DNA of 64,000 nt, taken from assembly GCF_000715075.1 (NCBI RefSeq), contig NC_134102.1:107582001-107646000 (forward strand). Direction: 5' to 3'. Position numbers and translations under genes: made by a program. Shown here one piece after another: positions 34,578-46,175 of this stretch (position 1 is its first letter; every line of letters starts with the position of its first letter). Origin of the DNA: Nicotiana tabacum. Taxonomy: Eukaryota; Streptophyta; Magnoliopsida; Solanales; Solanaceae. The notes under the pieces were generated by a model. That model ran no database searches, had not been told where the DNA came from, and saw only the letters and a program-made list of their open reading frames with translations.

Positions 34578-36946
34578 TGAGCACATAATTTTTGACTATA
34601 TTTGAATTTTTATCACCTTCTACTATGTAAATATTTTTAGAAATTTAATATATATATTTTTAGTTTTGCTACACTTTTTTTTATGTCAGATAAAAATTAA
34701 AAATAATGTAAAAGGTCAATTATTACTATTAATATTATTTTTATTTTATTTTTATTTTTAAAATAAAATACATTAAAAAAACCGAAAAAAATTAAAATAT
34801 TTTTTTTAAAATTTTTTGTATGGGAATAAGAAATAGGAAAAATAAAATTATGGAATTAAAAAGTAAAAGTAAAAGTAGGCGAAAATTGTTTTAAAAAAAG
34901 TAAAAGAAAGTAAAAAATTAAAAACATAAAAGTAAAAGAATGTGTAAATTTAAAAAATGAAAAGTAAAAGAAAGTTGGAATTAAAAAATAAAAGTAAAGG
35001 TAGGTGAATTTTTTTTTTAAAAAGTAAAAGAAAGTGAAAATTAAAAAAAGAAAAGTAAAATAAGTGAAAAATTAAAAAAAAGTAAAAAAAGTGGGAATTT
35101 AAATATAATAAAAGTAAAAAGTGGGAAATTAAAAATTAAAAATAAAGGAAAGTGGGGAATTTATTTGTTTTTGAAAAGAAGAAAAATGGGAATTATTTAA
35201 TTAAAAAAATAATAAAATAATTAAAAACAAATCTGAAAAAAAATCCGAAATTTTTTCTATAAATAGAAGATAAAATGTAAGGAGAATAAGGAGAGCAAAA
35301 AATGAGAGGAGGGAATTGAGAGAATTGTTTTTCTTCTTTTACGCTAAGGGAATTTCTACTCGTGTCATTCTTTCTTCCTCTTTATTTCAAACAATCAAGC
35401 AATTCATTACCCCGTTTAAAACTCGAAAATACCCAAAATTCAAGCCTAAAAACACCCTTGAAGTATCATAATAAACGTAATAAGGTTCCGACTTTTTCTC
35501 TCCGTCTTCGTTGAGGTCTCCGACGAGCCAGACTCCGGTCAGATTTCCTTTCTTCATTTCATTCGATTTCGTGAGAAGCTGTATCGAGGTCCATTTCTTA
35601 CTTTATCCTTGATTAATATATAAGTTTGGATTTTTTTTTAATTATAATGGGTATTTGAGTAAAATTTGATGGTTCATACTTATTGATTATTTGAGCATAT
35701 TATTTTTCTTGGTCATAGTTAGCATAAATTAATTTGTCATCTTTTGTTGGTTTAAAGCTTTACCAAGAATATGTTTGTTTCCTTTTAATCCATAAACAAT
35801 CATAGTTTTCCTGTTCTTGGTTAGTTTTTCTTAAATTTTCTAGCTATTTTTGGTAGATTAGTTTTATAAAATATTAAGTTCCATGAATTAATAAGGCGTG
35901 AAATTTTCACTGTCATTATTTGTTTAATATAATTTTAGAGAAGTAAAAATTCAAGTTAGAGTAAATCAAGGTACAAAAGGTAGCAATGTAGAAAGGAAAT
36001 TGGGCCATACGAACGTTGATGTGCCATGAAATAATTTTGATATTAAGAAAGAATGGGCCATGGAATTTTCTGACTTTAAAATTAGAAAGATCAGACCTTT
36101 AGAAATTTTTGGGTCGGATGACTATGGCCCATGGTAATAAAATTCATAAGCTAGCTCATATTTCTTCTATAATGAATAATTTCAGATACTTTTCATAACT
36201 TAGTAAAGTAATTCATTTTGTAAATAATTGTAGTAATTAAATTCTATACTTCTAGTTCTACATAAATACATTTCATAACTCTTGACTTTACAATAATTTT
36301 TAAATTAGTTTAGGAAAAATAATTCATGAACACGGTAGTGTATTTCAAGTGTGCTCTAAATTAATCAAATTATCGTAGTTATGTACACGTTCGCGCGACA
36401 CAATTATGATTTTCAAAATAATTCAAGGTACGCATTCACGCGACTTTGACTGAATAATCTTAATAATAATAAAAGTATTATCAATTATGTACACACATGC
36501 GTGACATGATTTTTAATGCGCTAAACAAAATGAGTATACGTACACGTAACTCGTTTCAAGATAATTTCATAATTACGAATAAGCAAGCAATTAAAAGCGG
36601 TTTAAGGCAAAAAATGCATAAATTTTCCTAGAATATAAAATATCCAGAATTAGTTAAGCCAAGTATAATTATTAAAGCGACCGTGCTAGAACCACAGAAT
36701 CCGGGAATGCCTAACACCTTCTCCCGGGTTAACAAAATTCCTTACTCGGTCTTATGTATTCGCAGACCATAATTCAGAGTAAAATTTCCTTGATTTGGGA
36801 TTTAAAATAAATGGTGACTCGGAACACCATAATTCAATAATTCCGAGTGGCGACTCTTAAAAAAATAAAAATAAAATAATCTCATTTTAATAATGTCACT
36901 TAAATTGAAAAAACTCCATATCCACTGAGAAAAATGAGGTGCGACA
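34578..36946 (+). repeat. 3' LTR of element B
   Basis: The unit starts TGAGCACA and ends GGTGCGACA. It is preceded by internal sequence (34422-34577) with AAGCAAATAGGGGCACC as a weak polypurine remnant. It closely matches 11623-13972. TATAAATAGA is at 35258-35267. The first 600 bp is a run of AAAAGTAAAAG-type purine repeats. Unique DNA follows at 36947. Confidence 0.85.
35258..35267 (+). promoter_or_regulatory. TATA box of element B 3' LTR
   Basis: TATAAATAGA sits in the context shared by the three LTRs of the family. From this outward-facing LTR a transcript could in principle read toward RDR6, which starts about 3.2 kb downstream on the same strand; this is inference only. Confidence 0.55.
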
Positions 36947-38440
36947 AGGATGATATGGAGATGTGCAATCGAAAAGGTGCCTTTTCCCTTTTCTATTCAC
37001 ACCCTTTAAAGAAAAATGCAACAATTCTCAATTCATTAACTAGCTTACGGGTTAATTCAAGATATTTTTATATCTATAACGTAATATAAGTTCTTGTTTA
37101 ATTTAATGCAAGTATTATTTAATATTGTTAATTTTTTTCCCCATCAAAACAAGTAGTCTCTTAATCATACATTAACAAAGCAAAAGAGTCACGAGTTTCA
37201 TGTAGAAGTCATATATTAAACTGCTCATCCCAAGATACTTCATGTACTAAAGCAGTAAAAAGTTATATAAGAATTATTTTTTCTTACACAACCAACCAAT
37301 ATTGTATTACTTATATGCGCGAATTATTTTCTTAAATCCTTCCAACCAAACATATTACTATTATTTTATGCTAAGCTAGGCAGTCCGTGTTCTTCTCATG
37401 GGGGCATGCTTAAGGGCCATGTAAGGTACTCACAACTTTGGCTGCTAAACATAGACGGTCATAATTTAAAGTTTATGAGTTTTGAACTTATCATCGAATT
37501 CATAACTCGTTTTAGTTACTGTGTTCATAATTTAATATTTATATATATCTTATAAACTTTTAATACAAATACAAGATCTTAACAAAAGTTACTGAGTTCG
37601 TTTGGACCTATATTTACTTCTCTAGCTCCGCCACTGCTAGAGTTTCGCCTTTAAGGAAGGGTGAAGTGCACAATCTCAGGGTCATATTGTTTATAACATA
37701 GCAAAGCATATAAAATGTAATTGCTTTGGACTCAAACTTTAATTTCGGATTTGAAGTTACGCTTTAGCAGTTCAAAATTTAATTTCAAACTCGAAGATTT
37801 GAAGGAGGAAATTTGAAGTTTGCCAAATCTGATTATACTTTATATTCTTTTTAAAAATGCATATATTTTAAATGATGCCTTTAAAATCGGCTAGCTGATG
37901 CCATTTCTACTTTAATAAATTTGATTGGAATTGAATTATATGGTATTTTATTTTAAAAAATATTTCATGGCTTTTTCGGCTTTTCCAGTATTTCCTAGGA
38001 TTATCACATTGGTTAGTACAAGAATGGTTTCATTTTATTCTAATACTCATGTTGGGGTAAGCAATAGTAATATTTTTAATCTACAAAATACACGAGGGAC
38101 CACTTTAAATTGTTATTAAACATAATTTTCCTTCATACAACATAGTAATAAATATGTAACGCAAAAATGGGGGAAAACACCGATTACATGAAACAATAGG
38201 GAGGGGTATTAGGCAATACTATAAAGTTTAGAAAAATGAAATTGTACATTCTTTTATTATTCTTTTTGGTTTGCTTTTCCTGCAAATATTCTCCGTACTC
38301 AAAAGAGCGAAATGGATACATCCTTCCCGCGTGAAAAAGGAACCCCGGCCCCTTAGCCACCCCTCCTTTGGGCCCCACTGTGTCCAAAAACCTTCCCTGT
38401 AACTGTAAGCTTCTTCAATAAGCAAAAGGGAATCATCAAA
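36947..38440. other. intergenic region upstream of RDR6
   Basis: AT-rich DNA without a recognisable gene. Around 37430-37640 there is a stretch ending CTAGCTCCGCCACTGCTAG, which resembles a worn short interspersed or MITE-type repeat. A GC-rich patch at 38335-38390 (GGCCCCTTAGCCACCCCTCC) and a pyrimidine-rich segment with CACTCACTCATTCACTC (38455-38478) lie just before the likely RDR6 transcript start. Confidence 0.5.
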
Positions 38441-38541
38441 ATTCAGTCAATTCATAGTCCACTCACTCATTCACTCTTTTGTTCTAATTTCTTGCATTTC
38501 CTTCTTGGGTTGTGTTGTTAATGGTCATTTGATTCAGAAAG

Positions 38542-39731
38542 GTTAGTGGATTTCTCTCATTTTGCATTTTTTCTCAAATTGGGTTTCTTAAAGTTTCTAT
38601 CTTTTTGAAGTTCTTGATGCTAATTTGCTTCACTTATGGCTGCATTGTTTATACAGAAAGTGGGTTTCTTTCTCTTGTTATGTGTTTTTCTCAATTGGGT
38701 TTCTTAAAGTTTGTATCTTTTTTAAGTATTGATCCCAATTTGTATCAATTGATCATTTGTTTCACTTATGGCTGCGTTATTTATGCAGTATTCTGTTTTT
38801 CCTTTAGTTACAGAAAGTGGGTTATGGAAATTTTCTCGATTGGGTTTCTTAAAGTTTGTACCTTTTTGAAATTCAGATCCAAATTTGCATCAATTGATCA
38901 TTTGTCCTTAATCAAGGGGAAAATGGGTGAGATTTCGAAAAAATGAATTAGGCATAATTTTGTTTGATCAACTATTCTTCACATGGTGCTACAACACAAT
39001 CACTTAATAAAGTTGCAACTATAGTTGTGGGTTTATTTAGGTTTTCTTCTTCGGAGAGTATCAAATTTTAGGTTAAGAGTTGTGTTCTGAGATTGTTCGA
39101 CTAGTTATCTGCTAGCTGAATGTCTTTAATTCACAGAGCCAGATAATTAGATGCTCTTATATGGGCACTGAAAGGTTAGTCAGTGACCTTTTGCAGTGAA
39201 ATTCAAACAAATCTGATAAACAGATGTACCAAAGGAGTCATGGACAAAAAACATGATTAAAACCTGAAGATAGTACAAAATACTGATTTGCAGATGTCTG
39301 CTTTTCAAATAGTCAATTGGTAAAGAAGAGGAGTTATTGACCCATGTTGTCCTCTACTTCCTTGATTTTTTTTCTTCCACGGTGTCTCATCACTGTCTAA
39401 TTACTGAAATGCAGCACTTATATTTCATTTTCTTGTGCATAATTGGTTAGTTTATTTGTTAATCTATTTTTCCCTGCACTTAGAAAGTAGAAATGCTTAA
39501 GGACCTTTTAGAAGGTTATCCATGCGGTCTAAATGAATAATCAACAAGTCGATTGTACAATCATGAACTATGATTTTCCAGCTCATAGCTGATCCTTCTC
39601 AGCAACCTGATGCGCTATTGTATTCTATAAATAGTTAAACATTTTGCTGCCTCATTTGTTGTTCATTTTTCTCCTTTCAGTTAATGTTTGTTATATTTCA
39701 TTTTTCTCACAAATATTGGGTCATATAACAG
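38542..39731 (+). other. RDR6: predicted 5'-UTR intron of RDR6
   Basis: The donor CAGAAAGGTTAGTG at 38542 and acceptor TATAACAG at 39731 bound 1190 bp of T-rich sequence with several branch-like motifs. Leaving it in would place many upstream ATGs before the coding start, including a 113-codon frame at 38605-38946. The exact ends are inferred. Confidence 0.55.
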
Positions 39732-39741
39732 GTGAACTTGG

Positions 39742-39786
39742 ATGTTGTGTGAACAAGCAAGTCCAAAAGTACTTGTGACTCGTTAA
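39742..39786 (+). CDS. upstream ORF in the RDR6 leader (14 codons)
   Basis: An ATG at 39742 opens a 14-codon frame (MLCEQASPKVLVTR) that ends at TAA 39784-39786, only eight bases before the RDR6 ATG at 39795. It lies in the exon downstream of the predicted leader intron, so it would be present in mature mRNA. A uORF this close to the start usually lowers or conditions translation; that effect is inferred here. Confidence 0.5.
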   Translation: MLCEQASPKVLVTR

Positions 39787-39794
39787 AGAAAAAG

Positions 39795-42512
39795 ATGGGA
39801 TCAGAGGGCTCTGAAAAGGAACTCGTAGTGACTCAAATTAGTGTTGGTGGGTTCGACAATGATGTCAATGCGAAAATGCTTTCAGAATATCTGGAAGAAC
39901 AAGTTGGACAAGTATGGAGGTGTAGATTAAAGATTTCATCCACCCCTCCTGACTCTTACCCAACTTATGACATTGATGCAGAGAAGGTGCAAAGAATGAA
40001 TAATTACGAAAAAGTGGTACCTCATGCATTCGTTCATTTTGCATCTTCAGAGTCCGCAAAGCATGCTCTGGCTGCTGCTGGGGGTAATGAGCTCATATTA
40101 GGAAAGAAGCCTTTGATCGTTAGTTTGGGACCTGAGAATCCCTATCGTCTGAATCAGCGGAGAAGAACTACCATGCCCTTTAAATTTTCAGATGTTAGTG
40201 TAGAAATGGGAGTTCTGGTTAGTAAAGATGACTTTGTGGTTGGTTGGAGGGGACCTCGTACTGGTGTTGACTTTCTTGTGGACCCATTCAACGGGACATG
40301 CAAAATACTTTTCACAAAGGATACTGCTTTCTCTTTCAGGGGTGAAGCCAGACATGCCATTATAAAATGCAATTTCAAGATTGAGTTTTTGGTAAGGGAA
40401 ATCAATGAGATAAAGAAATGTAAAGACTTTACGTCTTTGGTAATACTGTTTCAGTTGGCTTCATCTCCATTGGTTTTCTATAGAACTGCTGATGATGATA
40501 TTGAAGAATCAGTTGCATTTGACTTGTTAGACGATGATGATCAATGGATCCGTACCACAGACATTACAGGTAGTGGAGCCATTGGTAGGTGTAATACCTA
40601 CCGTATTTCAATTCGACCTCGCAATGGTCCTAGCTTTGAGAAGGCCATGGCATATTTCAGTTTTCGTAGGGTGCCCATGGTAGAAATGTGTAACCGAAAG
40701 ATGCTCCGGGTGAAGGATGAGCCTGATTTTGGGGTGTCCATGTCAGATCCTTTCTTCTGCTTCCAAAATGAAGGTATAAGCTTTAGGGTCTTGTTTCTGG
40801 TGAATGCGGTTTTGCACAAGGGCATAGTTAATCAGCATCAAATGGCTAATGAATTCTTTTATTTACTTAGAAGTCATCAGGAGGAGGTTAATTCAGCTGC
40901 ACTGAAGCACATGTTTTCTTACAAATGGCCTGTCAATGATGCTATTCAGAAGTTAGCAGGCATCCAGAAATGGCTGTTGAAAAACCCTAAACTTCTCGAC
41001 AGAACTGGAGAGTTGGATGATATTGTAGAGGTTAGGAGATTGGTTATCACCCCAACCAAAGCATACTGTCTTCCACCGACTGTGGAGCTTTCCAACAGAG
41101 TCCTCAGGAATTATAAACATGTTGCAGATCGATTTTTGCGAGTTACATTCATGGACGAGGGCATGCGGAACTTGAATAGGAATGTGCTGACATACTATGC
41201 TGCTACCATTGTGAGGGAAATCACATCAAATTCAAATCCCCAGAGAACTGCAATCTTCCAAAGGGTGAAAAGTATTCTGAGTAAAGGATTTCATTTGTGT
41301 GGTCGAAAGTACTCCTTTTTGGCATTCTCAGCTAACCAGCTGAGGGATCGTTCTGCCTGGTTTTTTGCAGAAGACCCTAAAATTAGGGTGCCCGGCATCA
41401 TAAGCTGGATGGGGAGGTTCAGTAACAGGAATGTCGCCAAATGTGCAGCTAGGATGGGACAGTGCTTTTCATCAACTTATGCAACAGTGGAAGTCCCTTC
41501 AAGTGAAGTTAACTCAGAGCTTCCAGATATTGAAAGAAATGGGTATGTTTTCTCTGATGGAATCGGCATGATATCAGCAGATCTAGCTATAGAAGTTGCA
41601 GAGAAGCTGCATTTAAGTGTCAATCCTCCTTCTGCTTATCAGATAAGATATGCTGGTTGTAAAGGTGTTGTTGCTTGTTGGCCGACAAAGAATGATGGCA
41701 TCCGCCTTTCTCTGAGGCCAAGTATGAAGAAATTCGACTCAAATCACACTATCCTTGAAATATGCTCTTGGACGAGATTTCAACCTGGTTTCCTGAACCG
41801 GCAAATAGTAACGCTGCTCTCTTCCTTGGACGTTAAAGATGGAATATTCTGGGAAATGCAAAAAGAAATGATATCAGGGTTGGATAAAATGCTCGTGGAT
41901 TCGGACGTGGCTTTTGATGTCATCACAGCTTCATGTGCTGAGGCAGGAAATACTGCAGCTCTAATGTTGAGTGCAGGTTTTAAACCTCAAAGTGAGCCTC
42001 ATTTAAGAGGGATGCTGTCTAGCATAAGAGCTTCTCAGCTTGGGGACCTCAGGAATAAGGCAAGGATATTTGTTCCTTCAGGAAGGTGGTTGATGGGCTG
42101 TTTGGATGAATTAGGTGAGCTTGAGCAAGGCCAATGCTTTATTCAAGTGTCAAGCCCTTCGTTGGAGAATTGTTTTGTTAAGCATGGTCCGAAATTTTCT
42201 GATATAAAGAAAAATCTTCAAGTAGTAAAGGGCCTTGTTGTAATTGCAAAAAACCCGTGTCTTCATCCCGGGGATGTGAGGATTCTGGAGGCTGTAGATG
42301 TTCCTAGTTTAAGCCATCTCTATGATTGTCTGGTCTTTCCTCAGAAGGGGGATAGGCCACATTCAAATGAAGCATCAGGAAGTGACCTGGACGGTGACCT
42401 CTACTTTGTCACTTGGGATGAAAATCTCATCCCACCCAGTAAGAAAAGCTGGATACCCATGAACTATGAACCTGCGGAAGTCAAACAGTTGGGTCGTCAA
42501 GTTAATCATATG
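39795..42512 (+). CDS. RDR6: RNA-dependent RNA polymerase 6, coding exon 1
   Basis: RDR6 (SDE1/SGS2) turns aberrant or miRNA-cleaved single-stranded RNA into dsRNA, with SGS3, for DCL4/DCL2. This feeds tasiRNA production and silencing of transgenes and viruses in cytoplasmic siRNA bodies. Exon 1 encodes residues 1-906. The N-terminus GSEGSEKELVVTQISVGGF and an RRM-like region (about residues 10-110) are typical of RDR6 and unlike RDR1 or RDR2. The catalytic DLDGD motif, with its three Asp residues, is at 864-868 in ASGSDLDGDLYFVTW. The ATG follows AAAGAAAAAG and starts the conserved N-terminus. The exon ends VNHM at ATG|GTAGCT. No stop or frameshift is seen. Total 1197 aa, the family length (Arabidopsis RDR6 1196). 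Confidence 0.96.
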
Positions 42513-43154
42513 GTAGCTACCCAACATTAATGATATTTCTTGCAGCTTTGATTCATATCTTCCTAAATATTTGTTAGCTTTTTCAGATGCTTATAAGTTT
42601 GTTTTGCAACATAATGTTCATTTGGTTAGAATGTTGATGAAATATTTATAAGCCTTCTAGAAAAGCTACCATTACTTTTTTAGCTAATATTTGTATTTAA
42701 CAACTGTTTTTATTTTTGTTGCACAAGTAAGATATACTTGTTGCTCACTTTTCTTGTCTTGTGAGCCCCAACTTGATGCTTCTCTGATATGTGTATTTTC
42801 CTTTTTATGGTAAGTTGTTTGCATTTGATCATATTTAAGCTGTTTGGTTTGTCCGTAATTGATTTAGTTGTAATAGAAGAGGGAGACTCTTTTTCTGTCG
42901 GCACACTCGCTAGAAATAAAAAGATAAAGCAAAAGACACTTACAAAGATCTTGTGCTCTTCATGGCTCAAATATTTGTGATTATTTGTGCTATCAGGCTA
43001 TATTCAAAACTTTGCGCTTGATTAGAAATTTAAGTCTACTTTTTGGAACTTGTTATTGGTTGGATCATTTAACTGGTTGAATAATATTAATTTATGTTTT
43101 ATTTTTCACATGTGGTATTTATTCAGTCTTAAATATCTTTTGCTCTGTTTACAG
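42513..43154 (+). other. RDR6: RDR6 coding intron
   Basis: A 642-bp phase-0 intron runs from GTAGCT to a TTGCTCTGTTTACAG acceptor. It sits right after VNH, the place of the single coding intron in RDR6 genes. Read-through would add only VATQH before a TAA, removing the last 291 residues. Confidence 0.93.
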
Positions 43155-44030
43155 GACATAATAGATTTTTTTTCAAAAAACATGGTCCAAGAGAGTCTAG
43201 GAGAAATCTGCAACGCACATGTGGTTCATGCTGACCTCAGTGAATTTGGAGCTTTGGATGAGAAGTGCCTAAAATTGGCAGAGCTTGCTGCTCTAGCCGT
43301 TGATTTCCCCAAAACTGGAAAACTTGTAACCATGCCTTTTGACCTCAAACCAAAAATGTATCCCGACTTCATGGGGAAAGAGGAATTCCAATCATACAAG
43401 TCAAAGAAAATTTTGGGCAAATTGTATAGGCAAGTGAAAGATGTATGTGATGCAGAGGGTGAAGTATCTGCTGGACTTGAGGTTGTCCCAAAAGACATCC
43501 CATATGACACTACTCTTGAGATCCTAGGATCCACAACTTTCATAGACGATGCATGGAACAGCAAATGTTCTTATGATGGTCAGTTGAATGGACTTTTAGG
43601 ACAATACAAAGTGAACAGGGAAGAAGAGGTGGTTACTGGATATATATGGTCCATGCCGAAGTACAATGCTAAGAAGCAAGGAGAATTAAAAGAGAGGCTG
43701 AAGCACGCATATAATACGCTGAGGAAGGAGTTCAGGAATGTCTTCGAGCGTATGGAGCCTGATTTTGATCTTCTTCCTGATGATGAGAAGAATGATATGT
43801 ATGAAAGAAAGGCATCTGCATGGTATCAGGTCACCTACCATCCTCATTGGGTTGCTAGATCACTGGAGTTGCAATTGGCAGATGCTGTCTCAAATACTGT
43901 AATGTTAAGTTTTGCATGGATTGCAGCAGATTACCTTGCTCGAATTAAAATTAGGCACAGGAGATTGCAGTATTCCGACTCTACCAAGCCAATCAATTCC
44001 CTTGGAAGGTATCTTGTTGACAAAATATGA
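43155..44030 (+). CDS. RDR6: RNA-dependent RNA polymerase 6, coding exon 2
   Basis: Encodes the last 291 residues (907-1197), starting DIIDFFSKNMV. It is highly conserved with RDR6 throughout: CNAHVVHADLSEFGALDEKC, LAELAALAVDFPKTGKLV, YPDFMGKEEFQSYKS, GLLGQYKVNREEEVVTGYIW and the C-terminus SLGRYLVDKI. The helical C-terminal part packs on the double-psi beta-barrel core. The segment AEGEVSAGLEVVPKD is the least conserved stretch, as is normal. The frame is intact to TGA at 44028-44030, so the gene looks functional. Exon 2 continues in phase from exon 1. Confidence 0.96.
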   Translation, partial: DIIDFFSKNMVQESLGEICNAHVVHADLSEFGALDEKCLKLAELAALAVDFPKTGKLVTMPFDLKPKMYPDFMGKEEFQSYKSKKILGKLYRQVKDVCDAEGEVSAGLEVVPKDIPYDTTLEILGSTTFIDDAWNSKCSYDGQLNGLLGQYKVNREEEVVTGYIWSMPKYNAKKQGELKERLKHAYNTLRKEFRNVFERMEPDFDLLPDDEKNDMYERKASAWYQVTYHPHWVARSLELQLADAVSNTVMLSFAWIAADYLARIKIRHRRLQYSDSTKPINSLGRYLVDKI

Positions 44031-44872
44031 TGCTCATCAACTCTTTGGCTGCAAGGCCTCTCTGCCATTATCAATACCTGGTTTGATGTCCTTTAGGACC
44101 TCCTAATCTCCTCTTTCCTTATGTTGATCTGTTATTATATGTAATTTGTTCCATGAGTTTGCCTGCTGATACTGGTGATTTGCTTGTTGCCCGAGTTTTC
44201 TTGGAATAGTTCTCATATATTTTTGGTTTTTATGAATGTCTTCGCATTTCAGAATTGTCTCATGAGCTTGTAATTTCATTTTTCTTTTATTATTTTTGGT
44301 CAGAAGAAAGACTTTGTTATGTATAATCATGTTAAAATGCGATAACGAGGAACAGGAGAGGATGGAGGATACTTTGTCGCTGTTAAGTTATGTACTGTCC
44401 CAAATGGCCACGTTCGGGTGTAAAAATCATCCAAAGGAGCTTCTAAATTGAATTGTTTTACCTATTGCTTTGAGATTCTGAGTTGGAAGTTAAGATTTTT
44501 TCACATGGTACCAAAGTTAACCTTTGGCAGTTTTTTTTCTCACACTCGTAGTCTCCCTGATTTTTTTTTTTTTTGAACATAATTCAATCTCCCTAATTGC
44601 TTCTAATTGATGTGGAAGATATTCACTAAGCTGTATCCTTAATTACAGAATATTTACAACTACTCCTAACAATTTCTTTGCTGATTCAGTTTTACTTTTT
44701 CTTTTCCCCCCCTTGGTGGTGAAGAACATTAATGTGAGATTCAACCACTCAGTTTTGAGCTTATTGTAGTCTCTGTTTGGCATGATGATCTGTAAGGGGG
44801 GGTTTTAGGAAGTGCAAATCATTTCAGACCACATGGTTTGTTGTCAACCAAACAGAAGTGCCCTTCAGTTTT

Positions 44873-45028
44873 CAACTCTTAAACCACACGTCCTATCTGG
44901 CCTAAATTTAAATATAGGACACCTTTTGTACAGCAGCAATTAATGGGGCTAGAACTGTCCCAGTGGATTCTAGCTGGTTAGGTTGACCAACTCTTAAACC
45001 ACACATGTCCTATCTGGCCTAAATTTAA
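44873..45028 (+). repeat. direct repeat, two ~40-bp copies
   Basis: CAACTCTTAAACCACAC and TCCTATCTGGCCTAAATTTA occur at 44873-44911 and 44988-45028, 115 bp apart. They differ by two inserted bases (ACAC-GTCC versus ACACATGTCC). Confidence 0.85.
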
Positions 45029-45281
45029 TGCACTTGTTTCCCATCTAACACAACTCTTTGCCTGATAGAGGTGAGCAATTCATACAACCTATTTATGTGT
45101 TAGAGGATTAAATGAGCTTAATTAAGAAATCAGCGCCACTTTATGGTAGTATTACTCATCTTCATATACATATATCTGATCATATAAGGAGTGAGATAGG
45201 GCCAGTTGAATATCCAACTTCTTTTTAGGCCATATTATTGTAGATTATGGTATTTAGGGAAGATACCTTTTAACAAAGGGG

Positions 45282-45309
45282 TTTTTTTTTTTTTTTTGGG
45301 GGGGGGGGG
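45282..45309. repeat. T16-G12 homopolymer junction
   Basis: Sixteen T followed directly by twelve G. The run is prone to length errors in sequencing and could form a G-rich structure. Confidence 0.9.
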
Positions 45310-45367
45310 ATACTGTAACTGGTCTAAGGGTACCTAATTAACTATGTACTACATCCCACATTTGCTA

Positions 45368-45932
45368 TCACTTAGAGTTGGAAAAAGAGGGAGAGAGATC
45401 ACTAATAGGTGCAGAAGAAAATGGAGAATTCCAATAGAGTAGCTCTTCAACCATCTGCATAGCAGCTCTGTTTTCTTCATCCAATGGCTTACTTATTCCA
45501 AGTTCAGAAGAAGATGAAGAGGATGTAAAACCAGAGGATGATGATAGAGACCAAGAATTCATACTCTCATGGCTTTGATGAGGCTCCTCCTTCTTCCCAA
45601 GCTCAATTTTTGTTATCCAATTAGAACCTGAATTTTTTCCTGATCTTTTTTGCCATACTCCAATATGACAATTATCGTTATCGAGCCTCAGACAGGTCAT
45701 GGAAGGTGCTGGATATTTGCAACATTTCCTCAGCTTTGCATTGAGCACAGTGGACAGTGTTGATGAAGAAGATAAGGGGAATTTCTTGTCATTACTGTTG
45801 TTAACATGATTCTCCTTCACTATTGGGAAGTTTGTTTTTGCAACTTGACCATTCATCAAGATTGCTGCTTCATCATATGCTCTTGCTGCTTCCTCTGCTG
45901 TCTCAAATGTTCCGAGCCATATCCTTTTCTTC
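45368..45932 (-). CDS. SHINE/WIN1-like AP2/ERF factor, exon 2
   Basis: SHINE-type ERFs are nuclear activators of cutin and wax genes. Exon 2 completes the AP2 domain ([29 protein letters not shown], then KTNFP). It carries the two SHN signatures: a middle motif with [22 protein letters not shown] and [10 protein letters not shown], and a C-terminal [14 protein letters not shown] Ser-rich stretch ([16 protein letters not shown]) and an acidic start (DEENRAA) precede the latter. Exon 1 plus exon 2 gives 214 aa, against 199 for Arabidopsis WIN1. The exon begins after a TTATAG acceptor (on the minus strand) at 45932; the longer open frame up to 46000 is intron. The stop is at 45368. The gene converges with RDR6. 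Confidence 0.92.
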
Positions 45933-46175
45933 CTATAAGCAGAAAGACTTGGTCTCTTAGAACAGAATGAGATCATGTATACAAAGATTTGGAAATTCAA
46001 GAAACATTAAATTGTAGGGGAAAGTTGGCATTTTTATAGCACTAGTAAAGATACAGTGTAGCAGCATTTTCATATCCTGGAGAAAATACTCAGAGCAAAA
46101 GAATGTGGGAAAGTTAATAAGTAGGAGTGCTTCTGTACTTATAGTTTTGGTTGTGGGGTGGGGGAGTGAACTTAC
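45933..46175 (-). other. intron of the SHINE-like gene
   Basis: Donor CTGTAAGTTC at 46175 and acceptor TGCTTATAG at 45933, 243 bp. It is located after HPL within the AP2 domain, as in SHN/WIN1 genes. The split codon CT|G gives Leu, and the frame joins exactly. Confidence 0.92.

Larger units (their letters stand above)
11623..36946 (+). mobile_element. Tat/Ogre-like element B, LTR-to-LTR, with nested insertions
   Basis: One element is reconstructed from its 5' LTR (11623-13972), internal pieces (13973-14991, 28117-31434 and 34422-34577) and 3' LTR (34578-36946), all on +. The internal pieces are collinear with element A: 13973-14295 matches 1340-1690, 14296-14991 matches about 4540-5300, 28117-31434 matches about 5340-7480 and 34422-34577 matches about 7490-7648. 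Gag to protease and RT to integrase core are deleted, so the copy is non-autonomous. Insertions split it at 14992-28116 and 31440-34416. No clear 5-bp target duplication is left (GGTGG before, AGGAT after). Confidence 0.8.
44031..45367. other. RDR6 3' flank and convergent intergenic region
   Basis: Contains the RDR6 3' UTR (probably up to about 44350-44400) and then the convergent space before the SHINE-like gene. It holds a diverged direct repeat (44873-44911 and 44988-45028) and a T16/G12 homopolymer junction (45282-45309). No other gene is seen. Confidence 0.6.

Noticed and set aside
11618..36951. Target duplication for element B
   Set aside because: GGTGG and AGGAT do not match; it is probably eroded.
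38605..38946. 113-codon frame upstream of RDR6
   Set aside because: It lies in the predicted T-rich leader intron, is Phe-rich, contains internal repeats of the intron sequence and has no domain.
39795..44030. RDR6 first read as RDR1
   Set aside because: The N-terminus (GSEGSEKELVVTQISVGGF), total length of 1197 and catalytic motif at 864 fit RDR6; RDR1 proteins are about 1110 residues.
45933..46000. AP2/ERF start at 46000
   Set aside because: The ATG at 46000 is intronic; the true start is in the 80-bp exon at 46255.
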